Part shown: one piece after another, positions 36,207 through 44,822 of the stretch
Layout of the letters: every line of letters begins with the position of its first letter
Numbering within the stretch: the first letter of the stretch is position 1
Made by a program: the position numbers and the translations under genes
Assembly: GCF_001610835.1 (NCBI RefSeq)
Contig: NZ_CP011270.1
Location: 4,420,001-4,484,000, forward strand
Direction of reading: 5' to 3'
DNA from: Planctomyces sp. SH-PL14
Lineage (GTDB): Bacteria; Planctomycetota; Planctomycetia; Planctomycetales; Planctomycetaceae
Length of the DNA: 64,000 bases
The notes under the pieces: generated by a model
What the model saw: only the letters and a program-made list of their open reading frames with translations
What the model was told of the DNA's origin: nothing
The model's database searches: none

Positions 36207-36986
36207 CTACTGAAGAGAGGCCCGGCGTCGCGGTGCACCACAGTCGGTACTAGCCTCGGACCGTTCCCGTTCCAGCTGCAAGTCCCGGAGGAAGCGGTGG
36301 AGCAGGCCACCGGCGGAGAGATCGCCGGTCTCTTCCCCGTGGGCCCAGAGGTCCACGAGCGGGATCGCGTGCTCGGCGGCGATTCCGCGGGTTGCCTCCA
36401 CATAGACCAAGCGGTCGATCTCGTCTTCGGCGGAGGTCGCGGCGCGGAACGTCGGCGTCATGAGGATCACCTCGCAGCCGCGGCGATGGCAGTAGCGGGT
36501 GAGCTGAATCAGCCGCCGCTCGAACCGCGGCAGCCCCTTGAGGGCCCGGACCTCCTCGCGGGTCGTCGTGCCGACGACCAGGATGTCCGGCCGGAAGCGG
36601 GCCACGCGGCGGTCGAAGTCCTGGAGGAGTTCCGTCAGCCGCAGCCCCGGCGAAGAGGTATCGACGAAGGCGTCGGTCTGCCGCCGCAGATTCTCCCGGA
36701 TCGCCACCCCCGCCAGCCCGGAGAGCGGAACGGACGGGCCGTCATCAGGGGCGCCGCACGCCGGTTCGCCGGTGAAGACCCAGGCCAGGGGCGTCGCCCG
36801 GTCGGCGATCGCGGTCTCGAACGACCGCCGCTTCCGTTTCCACGTCGGGACGGGTGCGGATCCGGCCCCAGAAACCGTCGCCGTCTCCTCGGGGCCTGGC
36901 TCCGAAACTGCTGATCTTGCCTGAAGTTGCGCCAGAAGAAACAGCCGGCGACGTCGGTCCGCTTGCTCCGCAGAGAATCCGGTCAT
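36207..36986 (-). CDS. SGNH-hydrolase-like protein with degenerate active site
   Basis: A 259-residue protein. PLAWVFTGEPACG sits where SGNH esterases carry the FxGDS nucleophile block, but the serine is replaced (GEP). DILVVGTTTREEV stands where the GxND block should be and lacks the asparagine. IPLVDLWAH resembles the final Asp-His block with one extra residue. The Rossmann-like alternation (FRPDILVVG, CEVILMTPTF) supports the SGNH fold. It thus looks like a catalytically dead relative, perhaps a binding protein. ATG at 36986 is chosen before a basic helix (QADRRRRLFLLAQLQ); the upstream frame lacks coding character. Cytosolic, since no signal peptide is seen. Fold assignment is moderate. 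Confidence 0.6.
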   Translation of the reverse strand: MTGFSAEQADRRRRLFLLAQLQARSAVSEPGPEETATVSGAGSAPVPTWKRKRRSFETAIADRATPLAWVFTGEPACGAPDDGPSVPLSGLAGVAIRENLRRQTDAFVDTSSPGLRLTELLQDFDRRVARFRPDILVVGTTTREEVRALKGLPRFERRLIQLTRYCHRRGCEVILMTPTFRAATSAEDEIDRLVYVEATRGIAAEHAIPLVDLWAHGEETGDLSAGGLLHRFLRDLQLERERSEASTDCGAPRRRASLQ

Positions 36987-37234
36987 GTGACAGCCCTGGA
37001 AGGACGGCGTCGACGAGTCCGAGGATTGTATCGTGAAAACCCGTGGAAAGGGAAAAGAACAGGAATTCACGACGTATGCAGTGGTTAAGGACGGTTCCTT
37101 CCGGTCCCACCTCTGGGTAGAGTGTGAAGGCTCGGACGGACGGAGGCCCGGTTTTCCGCGTTGTTTTTCACGGCCCTCCGCGTCCGGACGTAGCGTTCGT
37201 CGCCTTTCATTCATCTTCGTCGTTCTTCCTGACC

Positions 37235-38203
37235 ATGCACACGTTGTCCTTGTCGCTTCTGGCTCAGCAGGCGGTTCAGGCTCCGCAGACGCCGACCGGC
37301 CTCGTCCTCGGCTTCCTGCTGGCGATCGTCGCGCTGTTCATCGGGGTCAACTACTTCACCCGGACCGGCTCGATCGCCCGGGCGACCCTCAAGGAAGCGA
37401 TCCGCCAGCCGGTGTTCATCCTCCTGGCGGTCGTCGGCGTCGTGGTCGGGGTGGTGAACTACTACCTCCCGTTCTTCTCGCTCGGCGAAGACACCAAGAT
37501 GTTCGTCGACTGCGGGCTGGCGACGACTCTCATCTGCTCGCTGATCCTCGCCGTCTGGACTGCCTCCCTCAGCGTGGCGGAAGAAATCGAAGGTAAGACC
37601 GCAATCACCCTGCTCTCGAAGCCGGTCACGCGGCGGGAGTTCATCCTCGGGAAGTACTTCGGGATCCTGCAGGCCTCGTTCTGGATGATCGTGATCGTCG
37701 GGACGGTGCTCGTCTGTCTGACCTACTTCAAGTTCGGCTTCGACCAGAAGGAGTCGGGCAAGGAACTCCTCGACTACGTCGAGTGGCGCGGGAACATTCC
37801 CTCGCTGCAGAAGGACCGCTACGAGGCGGCCGTGACGCTGCTCCCGGGCCTCGTCCTGATCTTCTTCGAGTCGGCTGTCATGGCGGCGGTGAGCGTGGCG
37901 ATTTCGACCCGCATGCCGATGATCGTGAACATGACCGCGTGCTTTTCGATCTTCATCGTCGGGCACCTGATGCCGGTGCTCGTCCGGTCCGCCCTGCAGG
38001 ACATTCCGTTCGTCCCGTTCGTGGCCCAGTTCTTTGCCACCGTCCTGCCGGCGCTGGAGAACTTCAACATGTCCGCGGCCGTCTCGACGGGTAAAATTAT
38101 CCCGTCTGCCTATCTCCTCTCGACAGGCGCGTACGCGGTGGCGTACTCGGCAGCGATCGTGCTGCTGGCCTTCATCCTGTTCGAGGACCGGGATCTGGCG
38201 TAG
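37235..38203 (+). CDS. ABC-2 type permease
   Basis: A 322-residue membrane protein with six to seven helices. RATLKEAIRQPVFILLAVVG and EEIEGKTAITLLSKPVTRRE-FILGKYFG are typical of ABC-2 membrane subunits of the NosY/GldF kind, with the cytoplasmic 'E(I/L)xxG(T)xxxLLSKPVxR' hairpin. The matching ATPase is not adjacent; the ABC ATPase at 16.1 kb is the only intact one in the window. ATG at 37235; the leader is pyrimidine-rich without Shine-Dalgarno. The degenerate ABC exporter starts 180 bases downstream in the same direction. Confidence 0.87.
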   Translation: MHTLSLSLLAQQAVQAPQTPTGLVLGFLLAIVALFIGVNYFTRTGSIARATLKEAIRQPVFILLAVVGVVVGVVNYYLPFFSLGEDTKMFVDCGLATTLICSLILAVWTASLSVAEEIEGKTAITLLSKPVTRREFILGKYFGILQASFWMIVIVGTVLVCLTYFKFGFDQKESGKELLDYVEWRGNIPSLQKDRYEAAVTLLPGLVLIFFESAVMAAVSVAISTRMPMIVNMTACFSIFIVGHLMPVLVRSALQDIPFVPFVAQFFATVLPALENFNMSAAVSTGKIIPSAYLLSTGAYAVAYSAAIVLLAFILFEDRDLA

Positions 38204-38382
38204 CAGGCCGACTGAGTTGAAGGTCGAGTGCCCCGTGGCGAATGGACCAGGAACGGCTGTCCGTTCGGCCCTCCCCCCGGGGTGCCAGGCCCTCGACCAA
38301 CAAGTAAGGGAGTGAGATCCCGGTTACGGATTGCCAGTCGTAGAGGATGGTCCGCCCCGCTCGCGACGTTCAGGAATCCGAC

Positions 38383-40308
38383 ATGTCCGCCCCGACCGGT
38401 TTCGATCGTCTCCTCCCCCGCCGCATCTGGACGCAGAGCATCGGGCTCCGCATCCTGCTCTGGAGCTCTCTGGCGGCGATCTCGATCGTTGTCGTGCTCT
38501 GTATCTTCGCTCTGCTGGTGGACTTGCTGGTTCACCATGGACACTTGGTGATCGCTCCGGACGACGCTCCCCGGGCCGTCGCTTTCTTCGGTTTCGACGA
38601 AGGGACCACGCTCCCCACCGGTAACACCGGACTGATGCCGACCGCATGGGCCTTGCGGAACATCAATCCCGTGGGGCAGCTGCTGGCCTGGGGGATGCGG
38701 AACGAATTCCTCCGCACGAACCGCGGCTCGCTCTTCTGGCTGATCTTCGCGTGGGCCTCGTTCGCCGCTCTCTGGACGATCTGCCGCTCCCGAATTCGGA
38801 CTCTCTCATCGCGGCTCGCCGCCGAGGTCGCCTCCCGAGTCCGAAGCGACCTGCACCGGCAGTCGCTCCGCGTCGGCCTGAGCGGGCTCGACAACACCCC
38901 CAACGAGACGGTCGTCTCGCTGTTTCTCCGGGAGACCGGCCAGATCTGGGACGGGGTCTTCGCCTTCGCCCGGACGTGGTGGCGGGAGATCCTGACCTCG
39001 GTGCTGGTCCTGCTGCTGCTGCTCCGGCTCGACTGGCGGCTGACGCTGCAGGCGGTCGTTCCGCTGGCGGCCGCGGTGTGGCTCTACTGGTATGAGCGCC
39101 GGGCCGGAGCCGATCAGCGTCGGCTGGCGATCGACCGGGCCTCGGGCGCGGTTCGGGCTCTCTCGGAAGGGCTCGGAAAGCCGCGGCTGGTCCGGGGATA
39201 CTCGATGGAGCACTTCGAGCACGAGCAGTTCCAGACGTATCTCGACCGCCTGACGCGCGATGTCTTGCTGGGGCAGAACCTGGAAGGCTCCACGATCTGG
39301 ACCGCCCGGGCGGGGATCGCGCTCCTCTCGGCCATCGTCCTGTTCCTGATCGGGGCCCGTGTCCTGTCGGAGACGAATCCGATCTCGCTTGCCGTGGCGG
39401 CGACGTTCCTCGTCGGCTTCGGCCTTCTGATCCGAAGCGTCAACGCCCTCAAGCATCAGGTCGACGCGCGGTTGAAGCTCGACATCGCCAGCAATGCGGT
39501 GCAGCGTTATCTCCTGACGATTCCCGAAGTGAGTCAGGCGGTCGGGGCCAAGTTCATCGAGCCGGTCTCCAAATCGATCATCTTCGAGAACGTCACGTAC
39601 GCGGTCGGCAGCAGCAAGCCGCTCCTGGAGCGGTTCGACCTGCGGATTCCGGCGCGGAGCTCCGTGGCTGTCGTCTCGTTTGACCGCCGCGTCTCCCGCG
39701 CGATCGCCTACATGCTCCCGCGGTTCATCGAGCCGCAGGCGGGCCGCGTGCTCTTTGACAGCGAGGATGTCGCCTGGGGGACTCTGGAGTCGATCCGGGC
39801 GGAGATGCTCTACGTCGGCGGGGACGATCCGCTGTTCACCGGCACCGTGCTGCAGAACATCACTTGTGGTGATGCCAAGTACACGACGATGGCCGCGACC
39901 GATGCCGCCAAGATGGTTCACGCCCACCAGTTCATCCAGAAGCTGCCGCAAGGTTATGAGACGCTGCTGGGGGAACATGGGGACCGGCTTGATGCCGGCC
40001 AGTCGTTCCGGATCGGACTGGCGCGGGCCGCGCTGCGGAACCCGGCCTGTCTGGTTGTCGAAGAGCCGGAGATCACCTTCGATTCTGTCACGAAGGATGC
40101 GATCGACGATGCCTACTCCCGTCTGATGAACAATCGGACGGTGATCTTCCTTCCGACGCGGCTGTCGACGGTCCGTCGTGTGGATCAGGTGGTGCTGGTG
40201 AATGAGGGGCGGGTCGAGGCGATTGGTCCGTATGCGGATCTGGTGACGAAGTCGGACCTGTTCCGGCATTGGGAGTACACGACGTACAACGTGTACAAGA
40301 AGGGCTGA
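38383..40308 (+). CDS. ABC exporter homologue with all nucleotide-binding motifs lost
   Basis: A 641-residue fused membrane/ATPase protein of the ABC exporter type: helices near residues 25-50, 117-134, 203-236 and 308-352, then a nucleotide-binding domain from about 395. Every catalytic motif is altered. The Walker A position reads SFDRRVSRA (432-440) with no glycines, lysine or Ser/Thr; the Q-loop glutamine is G479; the signature is LDAGQ (536-540); Walker B is VVEEP (E560-E561 for Asp-Glu); and the switch histidine is T592 in PTRLSTV. Yet the rest is well conserved (LFTGTVLQNI, RIGLARAALRNP), so the reading frame is under selection. It probably does not hydrolyse ATP. ATG at 38383. Confidence 0.85.
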   Translation: MSAPTGFDRLLPRRIWTQSIGLRILLWSSLAAISIVVVLCIFALLVDLLVHHGHLVIAPDDAPRAVAFFGFDEGTTLPTGNTGLMPTAWALRNINPVGQLLAWGMRNEFLRTNRGSLFWLIFAWASFAALWTICRSRIRTLSSRLAAEVASRVRSDLHRQSLRVGLSGLDNTPNETVVSLFLRETGQIWDGVFAFARTWWREILTSVLVLLLLLRLDWRLTLQAVVPLAAAVWLYWYERRAGADQRRLAIDRASGAVRALSEGLGKPRLVRGYSMEHFEHEQFQTYLDRLTRDVLLGQNLEGSTIWTARAGIALLSAIVLFLIGARVLSETNPISLAVAATFLVGFGLLIRSVNALKHQVDARLKLDIASNAVQRYLLTIPEVSQAVGAKFIEPVSKSIIFENVTYAVGSSKPLLERFDLRIPARSSVAVVSFDRRVSRAIAYMLPRFIEPQAGRVLFDSEDVAWGTLESIRAEMLYVGGDDPLFTGTVLQNITCGDAKYTTMAATDAAKMVHAHQFIQKLPQGYETLLGEHGDRLDAGQSFRIGLARAALRNPACLVVEEPEITFDSVTKDAIDDAYSRLMNNRTVIFLPTRLSTVRRVDQVVLVNEGRVEAIGPYADLVTKSDLFRHWEYTTYNVYKKG

Positions 40309-40325
40309 GCGAGTTGGTGTCTTGA

Positions 40326-40636
40326 ACCGGGTCCAGGGGCACCCCTGGTGGGGAGTGCAGAGGGGCAACGCCTCTTTGCCCGCCGGAGGCCCTCTCGTCG
40401 AGAGATGTCTGAAGGAGCGAGTGTCCAAGTGCGGACAACGTGCCGTATGCCCCCTCACCAATCCGCGGGGATGGCAAAGCGAGCGGTGAGTCCTCAACGC
40501 CGGGGCCACAAAGCGAACATCCGTTGTGTACCACGGTTCCTCATAGAAGTGCCTCCGGCGGCAAGGGGGCGGGGCCCCCTTGACCCCAGGCTGCCGGAGC
40601 ACGTTGGGTTTGACGTGACACAGCCGTGCCGGCGAG
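40326..40636 (-). repeat. dispersed structured repeat, copy 6
   Basis: Full-length inverse copy beginning ACCGGGTCCAGGGGCACC 18 bases after the stop of the degenerate ABC exporter and ending CAGCCGTGCCGGCGAGG. Left hairpin AAGGGGGC-CCC-GCCCCCTT. The next gene starts 75 bases later. Confidence 0.9.
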
Positions 40637-40710
40637 GGGACGGAATTGGCCTGCCCCCCTTACTAGGAAGACGGTAGCCTCCCGCAACGTCGTCTTCGCG
40701 AAGGATCGCC

Positions 40711-41217
40711 ATGCACGCCCAGGAGTGGATTGCCCGGTTCGGACGCCGGCAACGGATCATCGGAGCAGCACAGCTCCGGCGCGTGCTCGGCCGGCAATCC
40801 AAGGAGTGCACTTGGTGCGGCGCGGCGGTCCCGCCCCGCCGGAGCCGATGGTGCGGCCAGCCCTGCGTCGACGCCTTCCTGTCACTCCAGCCCGCGGCGA
40901 TCTTCCAGGCCGTTTCAAAACGTGACCGAGGGGTCTGCTCACTCTGCGGCTGCGACACCGAGCGGATCCGCCGGATCGTCAACGCCCTCCGCCGTCGCCG
41001 GGAGTTCGGCGGCGCCCGCATCTATCTCATCGCACTCAAGAAGGAGGGATTCCGGACGGGACTCTTCTCCGTCCGGCGGCTGTGGGAGGCGGACCACATC
41101 GTCCCGGTCTGCGAAGGGGGCGGCCTGTGCCGGGCCGATGGATATCGGACACTGTGTCAGCCATGCCACAAGCGGGTCACCGCCGACCTGGCCCGCCGGC
41201 GGCGAAAAGCGGCATGA
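40711..41217 (+). CDS. HNH endonuclease with N-terminal zinc-finger cysteines
   Basis: A 168-residue protein. The C-terminal part is a His-Cys type HNH nuclease: LWEADHIVPVCEGGG (first His of the motif at residue 129), then GYRTLCQPCHKRVTADL. Before it lie two cysteine clusters, C33/C36/C48/C52 (CTWCG, WCGQPC) and C76/C79/C81 (CSLCGC), likely structural zinc sites. Such small HNH proteins nick or cut DNA and often serve in mobile elements or defence, but stand-alone chromosomal copies are common. ATG at 40711 has AAGGA eight bases upstream. No partner genes nearby; repeat copy 6 lies on its 5' side. Confidence 0.85.
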   Translation: MHAQEWIARFGRRQRIIGAAQLRRVLGRQSKECTWCGAAVPPRRSRWCGQPCVDAFLSLQPAAIFQAVSKRDRGVCSLCGCDTERIRRIVNALRRRREFGGARIYLIALKKEGFRTGLFSVRRLWEADHIVPVCEGGGLCRADGYRTLCQPCHKRVTADLARRRRKAA

Positions 41218-42103
41218 GAGAAGCGGACGGGATCCGGCAGAAGAAGAAAGGAACAGCTTACTGCCGTCGCCTCTCGTGTGGACCAGAACCGTTCGGGCCC
41301 CCCGAACCTTTCGGACTCTCGGATGCTCTTGCTCTCATTCCGGCCCTTCGCCATAAGCCTCCAGCCCTGTTCAAACTTGGGCAATTTCCACCGTCCATTT
41401 GGAGTTTCTGGAGAATCTGGCCTGTCACGGTCGAAAGCATTCGATATACTTAATCCATCACACCCGAGTCTGACGTGTGATGGCCTGCGGGTTCAGGCGT
41501 GCTGTCTGGCTCGTTGTTTCTGTCTGGATTGCGGTGTTTCTGCCGCGAAGTGCCTTGGTTGAGTCTCCGGCTCATTTGTGTGTGGCCGGTGTCGATCGAG
41601 AGCATTGACGGTGTGGTGAAATCCGTCGAGCGTCCGTCGTTGCGATGGTTTCGCCGATGTTTCCGGAGAGTGGCGAACTCTCCATCCGCCGGGTGAATGT
41701 CGTTCATTCCGGCTGCTGAGTCGGGTTCTGCCCGCCGGCGGCTGAAGAGCGTGGTCACCGCGGTCATCCCTTTGACCCAGGGCACACGTGGGTTGTGGGG
41801 ATTCGGTTCTGGACCGATCCGATTGATCCTGTGGACCAGTCGGAAGGACGTGATTTCAGGGATGTTTTCACGGCGACTGGCCGGCTGTTTTTTGCGAACG
41901 GCACGATGGTCGCATCGGGAACGTCCTTGTCTCGTCCCTCTCGGTTCAGCAGGGGTGCTGCGCACCCGAGTGGTCCTGCACGGGGTCGTCCTGTCCTTCT
42001 GACTGTGTTGCTGGTCTGGGACAGGTCAGCCGGCCCCTCCAGAGCGCGGAAAAGAGTCCGCGTGTGAAAACGGTGCCGATCGGCACCCGGAGAGTTTGAT
42101 CAG
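41218..42103. other. long gene-free stretch before the RRM gene
   Basis: Nearly 900 bases with no credible coding frame (short frames overlap on both strands and share no family features). It contains a perfect 8 bp hairpin CATCACAC/GTGTGATG near 41457-41483, preceded by TACTTAAT that could be a -10 box, and a 16 bp palindrome just before the RRM start. If transcription begins near 41460 the RRM messenger would have a leader of about 640 bases. Long structured leaders are known for cold-regulated RNA-binding-protein genes. Confidence 0.4.
42072..42087. promoter_or_regulatory. 16 bp perfect palindrome before the RRM start codon
   Basis: GGTGCCGATCGGCACC ends 16 bases before the ATG of the RRM gene, immediately upstream of its GGAGAG ribosome-binding site. 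It could be an operator for a dimeric regulator or a hairpin limiting ribosome access. Confidence 0.45.
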
Positions 42104-42439
42104 ATGACAAGCATTTTCATTGGCAATCTGCCCTTCGAAGCGTCGGAACGGGAAGTCCGCACCGCCTTCGAACGCTACGGGCGGGTGTCGTCGGTCCGCA
42201 TGGTGACCGATCGCGGAACCGGCCGTTCCAAGGGCTGTGCGTTCGTCTCGATGTCCCGTCTGGACGACGCCGACGAGGCGATCCGGCGGCTGAATGGCTC
42301 GACGATCGGCGGACGCCGCGTCACCGTGAACGAAGCCCGCTCGTCTTCGCCCCCGCCGCCGCATGTGGCGAGCGGCCGGTCCGAGTCGGCCCGACCCATC
42401 GCGCCGATCAAGGATCCGATTCCCTGGGATCGCTTCTAA
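42104..42439 (+). CDS. RRM-domain RNA-binding protein
   Basis: A 111-residue single-RRM protein. RNP2 is IFIGNL (4-9) and RNP1 is KGCAFVSM (43-50, cysteine and serine replacing the usual GF and E), with the standard beta-alpha-beta spacing: FEASEREVRTAFERYGRV, DDADEAIRRLNGSTIGGRRV. After residue ~82 a serine/proline-rich tail ends in PWDRF. Bacterial RRM proteins of this size (cyanobacterial Rbp type) bind single-stranded RNA and are often cold-induced. ATG at 42104 with GGAG ten bases upstream. A strong terminator follows 80 bases after the stop, so it is monocistronic, with an unusually long 5' region. Confidence 0.92.
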   Translation: MTSIFIGNLPFEASEREVRTAFERYGRVSSVRMVTDRGTGRSKGCAFVSMSRLDDADEAIRRLNGSTIGGRRVTVNEARSSSPPPPHVASGRSESARPIAPIKDPIPWDRF

Positions 42440-42453
42440 ACGAGGCGGCCCCC

Positions 42454-42495
42454 AGAACGGACGGGCCAGAGCGGACGTGCCGGAACGGACGTCAC
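42454..42495 (+). repeat. three 14 bp direct repeats
   Basis: AGAACGGACGGGCC, AGAGCGGACGTGCC and GGAACGGACGTCAC stand head to tail just after the RRM stop codon. Function unknown. The rest of 42440-42883, apart from the terminator, shows nothing I can name. Confidence 0.6.
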
Positions 42496-42518
42496 AAAAA
42501 GCAAAAGTACGAGAATCC

Positions 42519-42554
42519 AAGGCCAGCCCGCAACCCGCGGATGCTGGCCTTTTG
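42519..42554 (+). terminator. intrinsic terminator of the RRM gene
   Basis: AAGGCCAGC and GCTGGCCTT form a perfect 9 bp stem with a 15-base loop, followed by TTTGT. Confidence 0.8.
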
Positions 42555-42883
42555 TCTGTCGGGACCTCTCCTGTCTCGAACCCCACTGTAGGGAAGCCCT
42601 GCCCTCGGCGTTCCCGTCTCTGAAGCCCGTTGACGCTGGCCGATCGGCAGGCGTAGGATGGATTTGCGACCGTGCCACCTCGCGGCACCGGCACCCTTGG
42701 CACAACCCGCACAGGTTGCCTCCGCGGATTGATTCGAGTGTCTCTCACGCGGATGGCCCGCCCGGTCGATGACCGAGAGGAGATAGAGTCAGCGGTCCGT
42801 GTCGGTCTCGTGGAGCGTCCGCCTGCCAGGATGAGGTGGCCGCGACACCGGTTCCTCCCACACCCGCGTCAGGGGCGGTGAGC

Positions 42884-43822
42884 ATGAATCTGTTCGGTAA
42901 GATCTGCGCCTTCTTCCTCGTGCCGGTCAGCGCCGCCTGTGCGCTGTATTTGGCGGGCCGGCTGTTCGACGTCCGGTCGAAGTACCAGGCCAAGTACGAC
43001 ACCCTGGTCCAGACCCGCGACAAGAATCAGGCCCAGCTCAAGACGCTGGAGCCGGAAGTCGCCGCGCTGGATCGGCAGATCTCCCTGGTGCAGAACTCCT
43101 GGGGACAGGAGTGGACCGCTCCCAACTCCAGCGTTCAGGGGGGAGCCGAGCCGATCATCGATCTCGGCGTCGGAATGAGCGCCGGGCTGGCAACCCAGCC
43201 GATGGGGGCCAACAAGCCGCTTCCGACGGTCTTCGTGTTCGCCACGACTCCCGACGGACAGTCCCGCTATCTCGGCGACTTCGACGTCGTCGACCCGCGG
43301 GCCGACCGGACGGGGGTCAAGCTCACGCATCCGCCGCTCGCCGGCGAGTCCGAGACGTGGCAGGCGGGTCTGTTCCGGGTCCGCGACCTGATTCCGATCG
43401 CCCACCGCAGCAACTTCTACGAGCTCCGGTCGCAGCAGATCCAGATGGACCAGAAGCTCCAGACGGAGCAGGATCTGGTCCGCCTGAAGGACATCGAGAT
43501 CGCCGGCTCGAAGAAGCAGCTCGATAGCCGCATGGCGGAGCTCAACGGCAATCCGAACGCTCTGCCGGAAGCGAGCGAAGACGTGAAGGAAGGGCTCGTC
43601 AAGAGCCTCGCCAAGGAAGAAGGAGTCCGCGATGTCGAGCAGGCCCAGGTCGAAAAGCTCCGCCGCGAGCTGAGCGACAAGTTCGCCGAGCTCCAGACCC
43701 TCCTGGCAAAGAACGCCCAGATCGTCGAGCAGATGGAGAAGGAGCGGGGAGTCGCGGGGGACCGGCAGACGGTCGATGCCAAGCCGCTCACCACCAGCCT
43801 TCCCCTGCCGGTTTCGCGGTAA
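42884..43822 (+). CDS. membrane-anchored coiled-coil protein, unknown
   Basis: A 312-residue protein. One N-terminal membrane helix (ICAFFLVPVSAACALYLAGRL, residues 6-26) is followed by a coiled coil (KYQAKYDTLVQTRDKNQAQL to about 75), a globular beta-rich region (FVFATTPDGQSRYLGDFDVV), and a second long coiled coil (residues 200-295). It probably stands in the inner membrane with the body in the periplasm. I recognise no family; such anchored coiled coils are common conserved hypothetical proteins in planctomycetes. ATG at 42884 with AGGGG upstream; an earlier in-frame ATG at 42836 would add 16 residues without support. A methyltransferase gene follows 102 bases later. Confidence 0.72.
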   Translation: MNLFGKICAFFLVPVSAACALYLAGRLFDVRSKYQAKYDTLVQTRDKNQAQLKTLEPEVAALDRQISLVQNSWGQEWTAPNSSVQGGAEPIIDLGVGMSAGLATQPMGANKPLPTVFVFATTPDGQSRYLGDFDVVDPRADRTGVKLTHPPLAGESETWQAGLFRVRDLIPIAHRSNFYELRSQQIQMDQKLQTEQDLVRLKDIEIAGSKKQLDSRMAELNGNPNALPEASEDVKEGLVKSLAKEEGVRDVEQAQVEKLRRELSDKFAELQTLLAKNAQIVEQMEKERGVAGDRQTVDAKPLTTSLPLPVSR

Positions 43823-43924
43823 GTCCTTCCGCCTGAGAACTCGGCCTGTCGCTCCGATCGCGTCTTCGAAGGGCGCCCTGGAGTCTGGGCAGCCGAGGCG
43901 GGCGGCCGGAAGGAATCTCCCAGC

Positions 43925-44758
43925 GTGTCTGAGCCGTCCCGTTTCGAAGCCGAAATCCGCGCGGGACAGCGGTTCGAGTTCGGCCGGAACTGGGCCAGCT
44001 TCCTCGAGCATCTGAACGAAGACCGGATCCAGCGGGCAGTCGGCTCGCTGAGGTCGATGCTCCAGGTCGATCGTCTGGACGGCCGGCGATTCCTGGACAT
44101 CGGATGCGGCAGCGGTCTCTTCTCGCTCGCCGCGCGGCGCCTCGGAGCCCGGGTCGTCTCCTTTGATTTCGATCCGCAGAGCGTGGCCTGTGCTGAGGAG
44201 CTCCGCCGTCGCGAGTTCTCCGATGACCCGGAATGGATCATCCACCGGGGTTCCGCGCTCGATGAAGCGTTCCTCACCTCGCTCGGAGAGTTTGACATCG
44301 TCTACTCCTGGGGAGTCCTGCACCACACCGGCCGGATGTGGACCGGCGTGGACCTGGCGTGCCGCCGCGTGGCGGGCCAGGGGACGCTCTTCATCGCCCT
44401 CTACAACGACCAGGGCTGGCTCTCGCGGTTCTGGCTGCGGGTCAAGCAGGCGTACTGCGCCCATCCGGTCCTCCGGGGACTGGTTCTGGCGACTTTCGTC
44501 CCTTACTTCGCGCTGCGGACGACGCTGAAATCCCTCCTTCGCGGCCGGAACGAGTTTGCGGCGTACTTTGAGGAGCGGGGGATGTCGATCACGCACGACT
44601 GGGTCGACTGGCTGGGGGGGCTCCCTTTCGAAGTCGCCGGCTTCGATGAAACGGTGCGGTTCTGCGAGTCCCGCGGCTTCGCGCTCGTCAACTCCCGATC
44701 GACGAAGCGGCTCGGCTGCAACGAGTTCGTGTTCCGGCGGGGCCCGGCCGCCGGCTGA
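43925..44758 (+). CDS. class I SAM-dependent methyltransferase
   Basis: A 277-residue methyltransferase with motif I FLDIGCGSGLFSLAA and the acidic loop SFDFDPQSV. The post-core YSWGVLHHTGRMWTGVDLA is typical of UbiE/type-11-12 methyltransferases, and the C-terminal WVDWLGGLPFEVAGFDETV is seen in relatives acting on lipids or glycans. Substrate unknown. GTG at 43925 with no strong ribosome-binding site. It overlaps nothing and is followed 64 bases later by scpA in the same direction. Confidence 0.87.
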   Translation: MSEPSRFEAEIRAGQRFEFGRNWASFLEHLNEDRIQRAVGSLRSMLQVDRLDGRRFLDIGCGSGLFSLAARRLGARVVSFDFDPQSVACAEELRRREFSDDPEWIIHRGSALDEAFLTSLGEFDIVYSWGVLHHTGRMWTGVDLACRRVAGQGTLFIALYNDQGWLSRFWLRVKQAYCAHPVLRGLVLATFVPYFALRTTLKSLLRGRNEFAAYFEERGMSITHDWVDWLGGLPFEVAGFDETVRFCESRGFALVNSRSTKRLGCNEFVFRRGPAAG

Positions 44759-44822
44759 CGGGCAACCGCCGTATCCCCGGTTTCGCTCCGGGTGTTACAC
44801 TCCCCTTCGCAAGGAGGAGTGG

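Noticed and set aside
41697-42067. Small coding genes before the RRM gene
   Set aside because: Two overlapping frames in this stretch have no ribosome-binding site, no domain features and no codon pattern that distinguishes them from chance.
42454-42495. CRISPR array
   Set aside because: Only three 14-base contiguous units without spacers; no CRISPR-like repeat-spacer pattern occurs anywhere in the window and no cas genes are present.
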